A program made the position numbers and the translations under genes. A stretch of DNA of 64,000 nt from assembly GCA_025060595.1 (NCBI GenBank), contig JANXBX010000009.1:4757-68756 (forward strand). The letters are read 5' to 3'. This DNA comes from Synergistota bacterium (GTDB lineage Bacteria > Synergistota > GBS-1). The notes under the pieces are model-generated. The model saw only the letters and a list, made by a program, of their open reading frames with translations, was not told the origin of the DNA and did not search any database. Each line of letters opens with the position of its first letter. Within the stretch, counting starts at the first letter, position 1. Positions 47,579 through 55,390 of the stretch are shown piece after piece.

Positions 47579-48180
47579 CTTCTTAAATAAACTATCGTTG
47601 AAACTTCCAGGTACTTGCTTTTTTTAAATTTTCTAGTTTCTAGTCCTCCTGGACCAGCTACTTTAATATAAATAAAAGCCCCATTATTAATAAAAGAATT
47701 AGATCCATAAATAAAAGTATTTTTTCCAGGAAGCAATTCTACTTTAAACTCCTCTACGCTTATCCAATAGCTATCTTTCCCTCCATCATAACCATCTGTT
47801 AAAGGTTGAAGAGTACTTACACCTCTAAGCATGCCTAATATATAAGTACTCTCTCCATTTGGTAAATTGCGTCCCCTGTAACAACCTATTAGCATTGGAT
47901 CCACATCTTCAAAGTAAATTTTAAGCACTTTATGATTATCATCAATTACGAAACGAGGATCGTTCGTTATCAATTCTAATCCTATAGCCCCCTTCACTAT
48001 TTCAAGCCTTATTCTATCCAGAGCGTTACGAACATTCTGAAGCATATCTTCACGAACTACGCCATGTCTATAGACTCTCAAGCTACCCAATAAAGATTCC
48101 ATAAGAACCAGGAAAACAATGGCTAATATTGCTATAACAACAAGAGCTTCTACTAAAGTTAATCCTCTTCTAAGATTCAT
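47575..48180 (-). CDS. PilW-like minor pilin
   Basis: 201 residues. MNLRRG followed by LTLVEALVVIAILAIVFLVLM is a class III prepilin leader with Glu5 (cleavage after Gly6) and hydrophobic helix. VREDMLQNVRNALDRIRLEI is typical of PilW/GspJ-type proteins. It is one of three minor pilins encoded in a row after pilD and would help prime pilus assembly. Confidence 0.87.
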   Translation of the reverse strand: MNLRRGLTLVEALVVIAILAIVFLVLMESLLGSLRVYRHGVVREDMLQNVRNALDRIRLEIVKGAIGLELITNDPRFVIDDNHKVLKIYFEDVDPMLIGCYRGRNLPNGESTYILGMLRGVSTLQPLTDGYDGGKDSYWISVEEFKVELLPGKNTFIYGSNSFINNGAFIYIKVAGPGGLETRKFKKSKYLEVSTIVYLRR

Positions 48181-48620
48181 TTTTGTCTTGCTCCAACAAT
48201 TTCAACAAATCTAGAAGGACGGTCACGCTCCCAAACTTTAACCTTTATAAGAACAGTATTATTCACAGAGGATGTAATGAATTCTATTAGACAACAATAG
48301 AAAATTCCATTATAGACACTATCCTCTTTAATAGAGTTTGGATAATAAGAAGGAAGTCGGGCAAAATTATTTTCTGTCCCGGTGAAAGTAAATCGAGTTG
48401 GTAAAGATCCAGGAATATCAGTATCAGCTAAACCGTACATTACTTCTTCAAGTTTACCTTCAGCCAATTTTAACATTACGAATCTTGATTTCTCTTTTTG
48501 TCCACTAAACTCAATAGCATAAAAAAGTGAATAAAGAGCAAGAATACCAATTACAACCATTGCAACAGCTATTAAAGCTTCAACTAAAGAAAACCCCCTT
48601 TTCAACTTATAACCCTCCAA
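48177..48620 (-). CDS. PilV-like minor pilin
   Basis: 147 residues. Prepilin leader KLKRG with cleavage expected after Gly, then FSLVEALIAVAMVVIGILAL (Glu5 present). The following AIEFSGQKEKSRFVMLKLAEGKLEEVMYG resembles PilV/GspI pilins. It overlaps pilD by 19 bp and pilW by 4 bp. The likely start is the ATG at 48620; MKRG-type shorter forms are also possible. Confidence 0.87.
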   Translation of the reverse strand: MEGYKLKRGFSLVEALIAVAMVVIGILALYSLFYAIEFSGQKEKSRFVMLKLAEGKLEEVMYGLADTDIPGSLPTRFTFTGTENNFARLPSYYPNSIKEDSVYNGIFYCCLIEFITSSVNNTVLIKVKVWERDRPSRFVEIVGARQK

Positions 48621-49360
48621 TATAATTCTATCAAAAGTTCCCCTTTAAAAAAAGCTATTGTACTACCTATAGCTAAAAACGGACCAAATGGGACTTTTTC
48701 TCCCATTTTCTTAAAACCAAGAGCAAGTAAAAGAACAGCAAAAATCCCACCTATAATGAAAGCAACTACTAATGCAACTATAGTATTAACACTTCCAAGC
48801 CAAGCACCAACAAAAGCAGCTATACCTATATCCCCCTCTCCCATACCTCCATTAGCAACAAAAAATATTAAAGCCATTATCCCAGCACCATATATGATCC
48901 CTTTAAGAGAAAAGAAAAAACCCTCTGCACCAGACTTAAGTGTAAAAAAAATGATTCCCATAATAATACCCAGGTAAATCGTTGAATCCATGACCTCATA
49001 GCTTCTTAAATCAACAATGGCAACAAACTCGAGTAGAGATAGAAAAAAGCTTGAAAAAATAAAATCATAAGAAAGACCAAACTTATAATAGGATACAAGA
49101 AAAAGAAAGCCTGTTAATAATTCAATAAGAGGGTAACGCAAGGGAATCTTAACACCACAATACCTGCATTTTCCTTTCAAAGCTAAATAACTAAATATCG
49201 GAACAAGATCGCTCCAGCAAAGTTTATGTCCGCAAGAAGGGCAAAAAGAAGGGGGGTAAATAATAGATACCCCCCGTGGCAATCTGTAGATACAAGAGTT
49301 CAAAAAACTACCAATAATCAAACCTAAGAGGAAAACTATAGCTTCCATAGAATTTTTCAA
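48602..49360 (-). CDS. pilD: Prepilin peptidase / N-methyltransferase PilD
   Basis: 252 residues, polytopic. The N-terminal methyltransferase-associated zinc site has CPSCGHKL and CRYCGVKIP; the two catalytic aspartates lie in VDLRSYEVMD and the GMGEGDIG motif near 175. It cleaves and N-methylates the prepilins encoded next to it. It overlaps the ackA stop by 4 bp. Confidence 0.95.
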   Translation of the reverse strand: MKNSMEAIVFLLGLIIGSFLNSCIYRLPRGVSIIYPPSFCPSCGHKLCWSDLVPIFSYLALKGKCRYCGVKIPLRYPLIELLTGFLFLVSYYKFGLSYDFIFSSFFLSLLEFVAIVDLRSYEVMDSTIYLGIIMGIIFFTLKSGAEGFFFSLKGIIYGAGIMALIFFVANGGMGEGDIGIAAFVGAWLGSVNTIVALVVAFIIGGIFAVLLLALGFKKMGEKVPFGPFLAIGSTIAFFKGELLIELYWRVIS

Positions 49361-50718
49361 ATCCCGACAATGGACTTTCCTCCAGGTGGAATAGCGATAA
49401 TTCCTCTAAGTTCCGGCTTTTTCTGAAGTTCTTTCTTGAACTCTTCTGCTCTTAACGGATTAACAAAATTGGGATCCTCAAAAGAGTACTTAAAATTAGT
49501 ATGAATGTCATACCTTCCCTCAAGAATAGCAACTACATCTTCAACGAAAACAAGTTCTTCATCAGTAGGAATAACAAATATTTTTACCCTTGAAGTATCC
49601 TCATGAATAAAGGTTTCAGCATTTCTGGTTTTAGCTATAGCATTTCTTTTACAGTCTAACTTTATTCCCCAAAAATCAAGATTCTCTAAAACTTTTTCTC
49701 TCACCTCAGGAGACATTTCCCCAACACCAGCTGTAAACACTATAGCATCAATATTTCCAAGAGCAAAAGAGTATGCTCCTACATATTTTCTTAATCTATA
49801 ACACTCTATTTCGAAAGCTAGCTTTGCTCTTTCATCACCAGCTTCCAAAGCAGTCATTACATCTCTTCTATCTATATATTTGCCAGTTATTCCCAAAATA
49901 CCACTCTTTTTATTTAATATATCGTTCATAACCTTAGGTGATATTCCCTCTTTCTCCATAACATATAAGTCTATAGCTGCATCGTGATCTCCTGCTCTTG
50001 TTCCCATCACCAACCCTTCAAGCGGAGTGAACCCCATGCTTGTATCGAAAGAAAGGCCTTTTTTAACAGCATTAGCACTTACTCCATTACCTATATGCAA
50101 CGAAACAAGATTGACATCAAAGGGATCTTTTCCTAAGAGAACTGCAGCCCTTTTAGCTACATAAAGAAGCGACGTTCCATGAAAGCCATATCTTCTTATT
50201 TTATATTTCTGATACCACTCATACGGCAGAGCATATATATAAGAGCTTGGCGGCATAGTTTGATGCCACGCAGTATCCATAACTGCAACATGAGGAACAT
50301 TAGGTAAAAGCTCTTTTGCCGCTTCAATCCCCATTACATTAGGAGGATTATGAAGAGGAGCAAGATCAGAAAGCTTTCTAAAAGTTTCTAAAGCTTTATC
50401 ATCAATTAAAACAGACTTCGCAAACTCTTCTCCTCCATGAACTACTCTGTGACCAACTGCATTTATTTCCTTAACGTTATTAATAACACCATATTGGGGG
50501 TGAACAAGCAATTCGATAATGAGCTTAATAGCTTCTTTATGGGTAGGACAATCATGCTCAACTCTGGTACTCTCTTTACCATGGGGAGAGTGAATACAAA
50601 AAGAACCCCCTACCGTTACTCGCTCAACCGTACCCTTCACTAAAGGCAGTTTTTTTTCCCAATCATAAAGCATATATTTAACGGAAGAACTACCACAGTT
50701 TAAAGTTAATATATACAT
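49357..50718 (-). CDS. ackA: Acetate kinase with C-terminal extension
   Basis: 453 residues from the ATG at 50718 (GGGAGGTG upstream), about 50 longer than typical enzymes. Motifs: LTLNCGSSSVKYML, GHRVVHGGE, MDTAWHQTMPPSSYIYALPYEWY (given in parts: MDTAWHQTMPP), RRYGFHGTS, HIGNGVS and FTAGVGEMSPEVR. The standard C-terminus at IPTDEEL is followed by about 57 extra residues with an aromatic-rich segment. It makes ATP from acetyl phosphate. No phosphotransacetylase gene is visible here. It is followed directly by pilD. Confidence 0.94.
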   Translation of the reverse strand: MYILTLNCGSSSVKYMLYDWEKKLPLVKGTVERVTVGGSFCIHSPHGKESTRVEHDCPTHKEAIKLIIELLVHPQYGVINNVKEINAVGHRVVHGGEEFAKSVLIDDKALETFRKLSDLAPLHNPPNVMGIEAAKELLPNVPHVAVMDTAWHQTMPPSSYIYALPYEWYQKYKIRRYGFHGTSLLYVAKRAAVLLGKDPFDVNLVSLHIGNGVSANAVKKGLSFDTSMGFTPLEGLVMGTRAGDHDAAIDLYVMEKEGISPKVMNDILNKKSGILGITGKYIDRRDVMTALEAGDERAKLAFEIECYRLRKYVGAYSFALGNIDAIVFTAGVGEMSPEVREKVLENLDFWGIKLDCKRNAIAKTRNAETFIHEDTSRVKIFVIPTDEELVFVEDVVAILEGRYDIHTNFKYSFEDPNFVNPLRAEEFKKELQKKPELRGIIAIPPGGKSIVGI

Positions 50719-50825
50719 TTTAAAATACACCTCCCATAAAACTTTCAACATTCTTTTTTAAGGTAATTTTAAACTCACCTTTAGGTCCTTTCCTATTTTA
50801 ACACAATTAGATTAAAACTATTTGT
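50719..50825. other. Intergenic gap between ppx/gppA and ackA
   Basis: This 107-bp AT-rich gap is the largest in the minus-strand run. It holds the ackA ribosome site (GGGAGGTG) and a small AAGGT/ACCTT inverted match, but I see no convincing -35/-10 pair, terminator or small gene. Confidence 0.5.
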
Positions 50826-51740
50826 TTAAAAAACGAAGCTTTTAACCCCCCATTTCTTAACAAGTCCTCCCCAAAGAAGATTAGTTTCAGAAACTATTAT
50901 TTCCGAAATAGCAAAAAAACTCATCAGGGAAAAAAGTATAAGGCTACCCTCAAGAATTATATAAGACCGTCCAGGGTCAAAGATAAAAAGAGAGTCTATT
51001 TCCCTTGATGGAAGTTTACTCAGAGAGACTAGAATACTATACAACCAGTTCATATCTAGTTTCTTTCCATGAACAAGTTTCATATCATAGAAAGCGGCCT
51101 TTTCCTTAAGCAGAGCTAAAGCAGAAATAGTTCCTCCGACCCCCACAAAAGTTTTTGCCCTACAAGAATTTAACTTAATAGAAAAAGCCTCTTCTTGCCA
51201 ATAGTTTTCTAAAAAGGAAATTATCTCTCCTACAGAATTAAAAGAAATATCCTTTAATTTAAGGGCTCCTATAGGAAACGTCCTAAAGAGCTTATACCCA
51301 CCTGCTTTTAAAACTATTTCAGTACTACCCCCACCTATATCAAACAAAAGATAGTCATCTCTAATTCCAAGGCCCACCTCGACACCGAGGAGGTTTTGAA
51401 AAGCTTCTTCTTCACCTGTTAATATTTCAACACTTAAACCGACTCTTTCTTGAATCAAATCTAAAAAGTGGTCCCGGTCAGAAGCTTCCCTAACTGCACT
51501 TGTTGCAAAAGCATAAATTTCATTAATACTGTTATCTTTAAGCTCATTATAAATTTTTTTAAGACCAACCAAAGTTCTATCTATGGCTTCTTCTTTTAGT
51601 TTCTTGGAAAGATATATCCCTTCTCCTAATCGAGTTGTAATTAACCTCTCTCCCATTTTCCTGAAAATCAGGTTTTCATCGATATCACCCCAAAGACCCC
51701 TTAAGCTATTACTACCTATATCCAAGACTCCAACTTTCAA
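50826..51740 (-). CDS. ppx: Ppx/GppA family exopolyphosphatase / pppGpp phosphatase
   Basis: 304 residues from a TTG at 51740 preceded by AGGAGG 9 bp away. The ASKHA fold is clear: VGVLDIGSNSLRGLW, FATSAVREASDRD, EILTGEEEA, LLFDIGGGSTEIVL and FVGVGGTISALA. It is the short form (no C-terminal HD domain), acting on polyphosphate or pppGpp. It is the first gene of the 51.7-kb minus-strand run, divergent from rlmN with 35 bp between start codons. Confidence 0.92.
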   Translation of the reverse strand: MKVGVLDIGSNSLRGLWGDIDENLIFRKMGERLITTRLGEGIYLSKKLKEEAIDRTLVGLKKIYNELKDNSINEIYAFATSAVREASDRDHFLDLIQERVGLSVEILTGEEEAFQNLLGVEVGLGIRDDYLLFDIGGGSTEIVLKAGGYKLFRTFPIGALKLKDISFNSVGEIISFLENYWQEEAFSIKLNSCRAKTFVGVGGTISALALLKEKAAFYDMKLVHGKKLDMNWLYSILVSLSKLPSREIDSLFIFDPGRSYIILEGSLILFSLMSFFAISEIIVSETNLLWGGLVKKWGVKSFVF

Positions 51741-51756
51741 TCTTCCCTACCTCCTG

Positions 51757-51765
51757 TGATATAAT
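51757..51765 (+). promoter_or_regulatory. Extended -10 promoter for rlmN (near-leaderless)
   Basis: TGATATAAT (extended -10, perfect TATAAT at 51760-51765) lies 10 bp before the rlmN ATG. Transcription would start around 51772, leaving a leader of about four bases and no ribosome site on the plus strand. The -35 region is weak (TCAATC). Confidence 0.6.
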
Positions 51766-51775
51766 CTTAATTGCA

Positions 51776-52828
51776 ATGAAGGACATTTTAAACTTAACAT
51801 ATGTGGAACTATTAAAAATACTAACTGAAAATGGAGAAAAAAGCTATAGGGCTTCCCAAATTTTCTCATGGATATATAAAAAAGAAGTTTTCGATTTTGA
51901 AAGCATGACAAACTTGAGTAAAACTTTAAGAACGTACTTGAAAGAAAACTTCCTTTTACAACCTCTCGAGGTCTCAGAAAAAAGAATTTCAAAAGATGGA
52001 ACAACAAAATATCTACTAAAGCTTAGAGATGGAATGTATATAGAAAGTGTAATAATTCCTCACCCTAATAGAACTACATACTGCATATCTACCCAGGTAG
52101 GCTGTCCTATAGGGTGTAAATTCTGCGCTACTGGTATGGTTGGATTTCAAAGAAATCTTGAATCAGGAGAAATAGTAAATCAAATATTAACACTAAGGAA
52201 GGACTCTGGTATTAATCCAAACAGGATAGTTTACATGGGAATGGGAGAACCCTTCTTAAACTATGAAGAGGTAATTAAAAGCCTAAAGATTATCACTCAT
52301 CCTGCAGGTTTGAATATGAGTACAAGAAATGTAACAATATCAACAGTAGGTATAATACCTAAAATTTACGATTTCGTCAAAGTGTCTGGAGCTTTCAGAC
52401 TGGCAATTTCTCTGCACTCCGCTCAGCAAAGTAAAAGAGAAAAAATAATTCCTATAGCTAAAAGTTATAGACTAACAGATCTTAAAAAAGCATTGCTAGA
52501 TTTTCAAGAAAAAAAGGGGAAAAGAATCACAATAGAGTATATCCTTCTTAAGGAATATAACACTTTTAAAGAAGACGCTCTTTCTTTGAGAAACTTCCTT
52601 GAGGGGCTTAAAACTTTTGTAAATCTTATACCTTATAACCCAATTTCCAATGGAGTTTTTAAAAAACCAAGTGAAGATGAAGTTAAGAAGTTTCATGAGA
52701 TGCTACTCAAATTAGGAATAAAGGCTGAGGTAAGAAAAGAAAAAGGAAGCGATATAGAAGCTGCCTGCGGCCAATTAAGAGGAATAAGACCTTCTTTGGA
52801 AAATTGTGGTGTCGGAGACGGGATTTGA
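51776..52828 (+). CDS. rlmN: Dual-specificity RNA methyltransferase RlmN
   Basis: 350 residues. Radical-SAM motif GCPIGCKFCATG near residue 108, YMGMGEP, STVGI, and the C-terminal catalytic Cys in AACGQL. It methylates C2 of A2503 in 23S rRNA and A37 in tRNAs. The last seven codons run into the 3' end of the tRNA-Leu gene on the other strand. It has no Shine-Dalgarno site and a promoter only 10 bp upstream. It is the only plus-strand gene left of 54.4 kb. Confidence 0.95.
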   Translation: MKDILNLTYVELLKILTENGEKSYRASQIFSWIYKKEVFDFESMTNLSKTLRTYLKENFLLQPLEVSEKRISKDGTTKYLLKLRDGMYIESVIIPHPNRTTYCISTQVGCPIGCKFCATGMVGFQRNLESGEIVNQILTLRKDSGINPNRIVYMGMGEPFLNYEEVIKSLKIITHPAGLNMSTRNVTISTVGIIPKIYDFVKVSGAFRLAISLHSAQQSKREKIIPIAKSYRLTDLKKALLDFQEKKGKRITIEYILLKEYNTFKEDALSLRNFLEGLKTFVNLIPYNPISNGVFKKPSEDEVKKFHEMLLKLGIKAEVRKEKGSDIEAACGQLRGIRPSLENCGVGDGI

Positions 52829-52894
52829 ACCCGTATGGGCAAAAACCCACTGGATCCTGAGTCCAGCGCGTCTGCCAGATTCCGCCACTCCGAC
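52807..52894 (-). tRNA. tRNA-Leu (anticodon CAG), CCA encoded
   Basis: An 88-nt class II tRNA. The acceptor stem GTCGGAG pairs with CTCCGAC, the anticodon arm CTGGA-CTCAGGA-TCCAG gives anticodon CAG, the long variable arm TGGG-TTTTT-GCCCA is the leucine hallmark, and the T arm carries GGTTCAAATCC. The CCA end is encoded (52807-52809). Its last 22 bases overlap the 3' end of rlmN on the opposite strand. Confidence 0.96.
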
Positions 52895-52904
52895 ACCTTA
52901 TATA

Positions 52905-52932
52905 ATTATACAAAACCTCTTAAGAAGATCAA
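52905..52932 (-). promoter_or_regulatory. Promoter for tRNA-Leu
   Basis: Perfect -10 TATAAT (52910-52905) and -35-like TTGATC (52932-52927) with a 16-bp spacer on the minus strand. The predicted start is near 52898, four bases before the mature tRNA 5' end. The tRNA is therefore probably transcribed separately from the kinase gene that ends at 52984. Confidence 0.7.
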
Positions 52933-52983
52933 TTACTCTCTCAAACTTTTCTTAAAAGTTTTCATATAACACGTTAATGCTTT

Positions 52984-53958
52984 TTATTTAAATACTTCTT
53001 CATCAACTCTCAACTTAGATAGCAATATTTTATTAATATCACCTATCTTTGTACAAGGAGTCTTAATCAAAAGTTTTCTCTCATCTATCTCTAAGACTAA
53101 TCCAACATCTAAAAGTCCCTCGTTTCCCTCGAGCCCTAGAAGTGTATGTTTTAGACTCCCTATATGTATCCACTCTAATTCAGCGTCAATCCCACGTTCT
53201 GGATAAGAAACGGTAAGAATTTTTAACTTCCCATTGCACTTTTCAGCCCACAAGATCCCTGTACCAATCTTAAAGGAAAGTTCTTGAACAGCAGTTTTAC
53301 TTAAAGGTATTCCTACACCAAAGTGAGGAAATCCTCCCACTTTAACATCATTCCACGCAAGCTCAACTTCAATAGCGTTTTTAAAGTAAGCTTTCCACAT
53401 TTTAATGCGATTAGAGCGTCTTTCCTCTAAAGTTTTTATCCTAACCCCAGAAGGTGATGGTAAAACTACCACACGAGTGTACCTCGAAAACTCATCTATA
53501 AGATGAAGATAATCTCTCTCATTTCCCAAAAAAATAACAACATCTGGTTTAACAACGGAAATTTTACTTTTTACAAGGGTATACCCATCCTTTCCCATTA
53601 TTAGACCAGAAGAGTCTATAATTACTATATCTCTATCCCTGCAAGCAAAACTAACAAGATCCCCTAATCCCCACAACGTAGGCCAAATAAAAGGCCCTCC
53701 TGGAGATGTAGAGCCTATAAAGGCAAGCTTAACTGGAGAAACTTCCGAAAGCTTTTCAACCTTACCATCCAGAAAGCCTAAACCCAATGTTCCGGGTGGA
53801 CCTATATCTGATTGCCCCGGGTCAGCATCAACAACTGCAACTTTCTTTCCCTCAGAAATTAACTTGTTAGCTAAAAGGAGAGCAAGTGTAGTTTTCCCTG
53901 TATCCACCTTCCCAAGCAAAATAATTATTCTCTCTTGATCACTCAAATCTAGAACCAA
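52984..53958 (-). CDS. Clp1-type polynucleotide 5'-hydroxyl-kinase-like P-loop protein
   Basis: 324 residues starting at TTG 53958, with AAGGAG about 10 bp upstream. Walker A GKVDTGKTTLALLLANKL near residue 16 and VVDADPGQSDIGPPGTLGLGF match the Clp1_P/Grc3 kinase fold; DSSGLI follows, then a separate C-terminal domain (about 200-324). In archaea and eukaryotes such proteins phosphorylate RNA 5'-OH ends; bacterial members are poorly studied. It is paired with a small coiled-coil gene upstream. Archease is encoded elsewhere in the window, so an RNA-repair link is possible. Confidence 0.82.
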   Translation of the reverse strand: MVLDLSDQERIIILLGKVDTGKTTLALLLANKLISEGKKVAVVDADPGQSDIGPPGTLGLGFLDGKVEKLSEVSPVKLAFIGSTSPGGPFIWPTLWGLGDLVSFACRDRDIVIIDSSGLIMGKDGYTLVKSKISVVKPDVVIFLGNERDYLHLIDEFSRYTRVVVLPSPSGVRIKTLEERRSNRIKMWKAYFKNAIEVELAWNDVKVGGFPHFGVGIPLSKTAVQELSFKIGTGILWAEKCNGKLKILTVSYPERGIDAELEWIHIGSLKHTLLGLEGNEGLLDVGLVLEIDERKLLIKTPCTKIGDINKILLSKLRVDEEVFK

Positions 53959-54058
53959 GCCATCTTCACTCCTTTATTTCTTCATCTAAATCTTTTCTAA
54001 TAACATCTACACAGGATCGGGTTTTTGTGCTATCCTTAGTTTCAAGAATACGTATAAA

Positions 54059-54382
54059 TTATTCTTTGCGAGGGTTAGGCTTCTTAAACAAACCAGCAAG
54101 GGGAATTTTATCCGGGTTTTCCATCAAAAAAGAAATATATTCTTCCATTTGTTGAGAACGTGTTTTATCTTTTCCCAAGAGAGAGGATATTTTCGTAGCG
54201 AAAGAAGATGTTCTAGAAACTCTGGCGCTCTTGGTATCCAACAAAAGCTCAAGGAGGGAGCGAATGCGTAGTTGTTCCTCTTCCATTTTTTCTATTTTCC
54301 TATTTATAGCAGAAAGTTCGGATACAAGAATCTCAAGAAGTTCTTTTATAATACTGAGTAATTCACTGTTTTCTACTGCCAT
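54059..54382 (-). CDS. Small coiled-coil protein of unknown function
   Basis: 107 residues; I recognise no family. Residues 5 to about 50 form an amphipathic coiled coil rich in Leu/Ile/Glu, the middle is Ser/Arg-rich, and the C-terminal part (ISFLMENPDKIPLAGLF) could be a short binding motif. The start has AAGGAGGGG upstream. The TAA stop is followed in the same frame by 30 further sense codons up to a TGA at 53966-53968. It is probably co-transcribed with the Clp1-like gene. Confidence 0.72.
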   Translation of the reverse strand: MAVENSELLSIIKELLEILVSELSAINRKIEKMEEEQLRIRSLLELLLDTKSARVSRTSSFATKISSLLGKDKTRSQQMEEYISFLMENPDKIPLAGLFKKPNPRKE

Positions 54383-54404
54383 TCATTTTATCCCCTCCTT
54401 GAAA

Positions 54405-54413
54405 ATTATACCA
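54405..54413 (-). promoter_or_regulatory. Extended -10 promoter for the coiled-coil/Clp1-like pair
   Basis: TGGTATAAT on the minus strand (perfect TATAAT, TG at -15/-14) lies 22 bp upstream of the ATG at 54382, giving a leader of about 16 nt that contains the AAGGAGG site. There is no recognisable -35. The divergent DUF4097 genes begin 30 bp away on the other side. Confidence 0.5.
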
Positions 54414-54442
54414 TCTTTATTTTTATGGAGGGAGAGCTAAAA

Positions 54443-55390
54443 ATGAAAGAACCTTTCAGACAAGTGGAAGAAAGAATAATACTTATAACAGAAGGAACTA
54501 AACTAATAATAAAAAACATCTATGGAAGTACTAAATTAAAAACATGGGATCATCCAGAATTAAAGGTTAAGCTAACCAAAAGCATATTGGGGGAAATTGA
54601 AGAAAATGAGGCAGAGCAAAAGCTAAAACACATAGAACTAAAAGAGAAAAAAGGAAGTAAAGAAGTAACTATGGAAACGATGATCCCTAATTTCATTATA
54701 AGGCCAGGCCTTAAATTTACTATAGATTTAGACATTCTTGCTCCCCCACATATTAACTTAGAAATAGATACAGGTCTTCAAAAGCTAAATGGAAGTAAGA
54801 AAGAAGGAAATATAGAAATATCTTATAGGGAAAACTTTACTACGTTAATATCTAATATAAAAGGAAATATAGACATATCCTGTGGATCTGCAGACATAGA
54901 AATTAAAAACTCTGAAGGGAAAATAATAGTAAATAGTTTAAGCGGAACAGTTCAAATTAAAAATTGTTCGGGAGAGATGTATATTAATAACGAAAGCGGT
55001 AATAATTATTTAGATGGATGTAGTGGATCTATAACATTAAAAACCAAAAGCGGAAATGTATTTCTGAAAAATGTAGAAAGCCTGTACTTAAACATTAAAA
55101 CATCTAGTGGAAATATAAAAGCAGATATCAACATTTTAGCTGATGGAACCTATCAACTCGAGACCCATTCTGGATGGATAAAGTTAAAAATACCGTATTA
55201 TTCCTCTTGCCATATAGAATTTGACACAATATGTGGTAAAATCTTTAGTGAGTATTCCTTCGAAACAAAGGAAAATAAATTGAAACTTGGAGAAGCCAAA
55301 GGAAGCCTTATAGTAAAATCTTCAAGTGGCGACATATATTTAATTCATGGCTTCATGGAGGAAGAAAAAGATGTTTATCTTAGCCAATGA
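54443..55390 (+). CDS. DUF4097-family beta-repeat protein (first of tandem pair)
   Basis: 315 residues from the ATG at 54443, which follows GGAGGGAGAG. There is no signal peptide or membrane helix. From about residue 100 the sequence is a run of short beta strands with S-G-x-(I/V) turns (for example SGTVQIKNCSGEMYI, SGNVFLKN, SGDIYLIHG), the left-handed or solenoid repeat of DUF4097/YvlB-like proteins. The N-terminal 90 residues are a separate domain shared with the next gene. The function of the family is unclear. Confidence 0.82.
   Translation: MKEPFRQVEERIILITEGTKLIIKNIYGSTKLKTWDHPELKVKLTKSILGEIEENEAEQKLKHIELKEKKGSKEVTMETMIPNFIIRPGLKFTIDLDILAPPHINLEIDTGLQKLNGSKKEGNIEISYRENFTTLISNIKGNIDISCGSADIEIKNSEGKIIVNSLSGTVQIKNCSGEMYINNESGNNYLDGCSGSITLKTKSGNVFLKNVESLYLNIKTSSGNIKADINILADGTYQLETHSGWIKLKIPYYSSCHIEFDTICGKIFSEYSFETKENKLKLGEAKGSLIVKSSSGDIYLIHGFMEEEKDVYLSQ

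Noticed and set aside
52693-52913. Minus-strand open frames covering tRNA-Leu
   Set aside because: They span the tRNA and the antisense of rlmN; the tRNA explains the sequence.
52943-52961. AAACTTTT/AAAAGTTT hairpin downstream of the Clp1-like gene
   Set aside because: AT-only stem with no T-run after it; too weak to call a terminator.
54399-54427. TTGAAA/TTTTAT promoter for the DUF4097 genes
   Set aside because: The -10 is poor and the predicted start overlaps the ribosome site; not strong enough to list.
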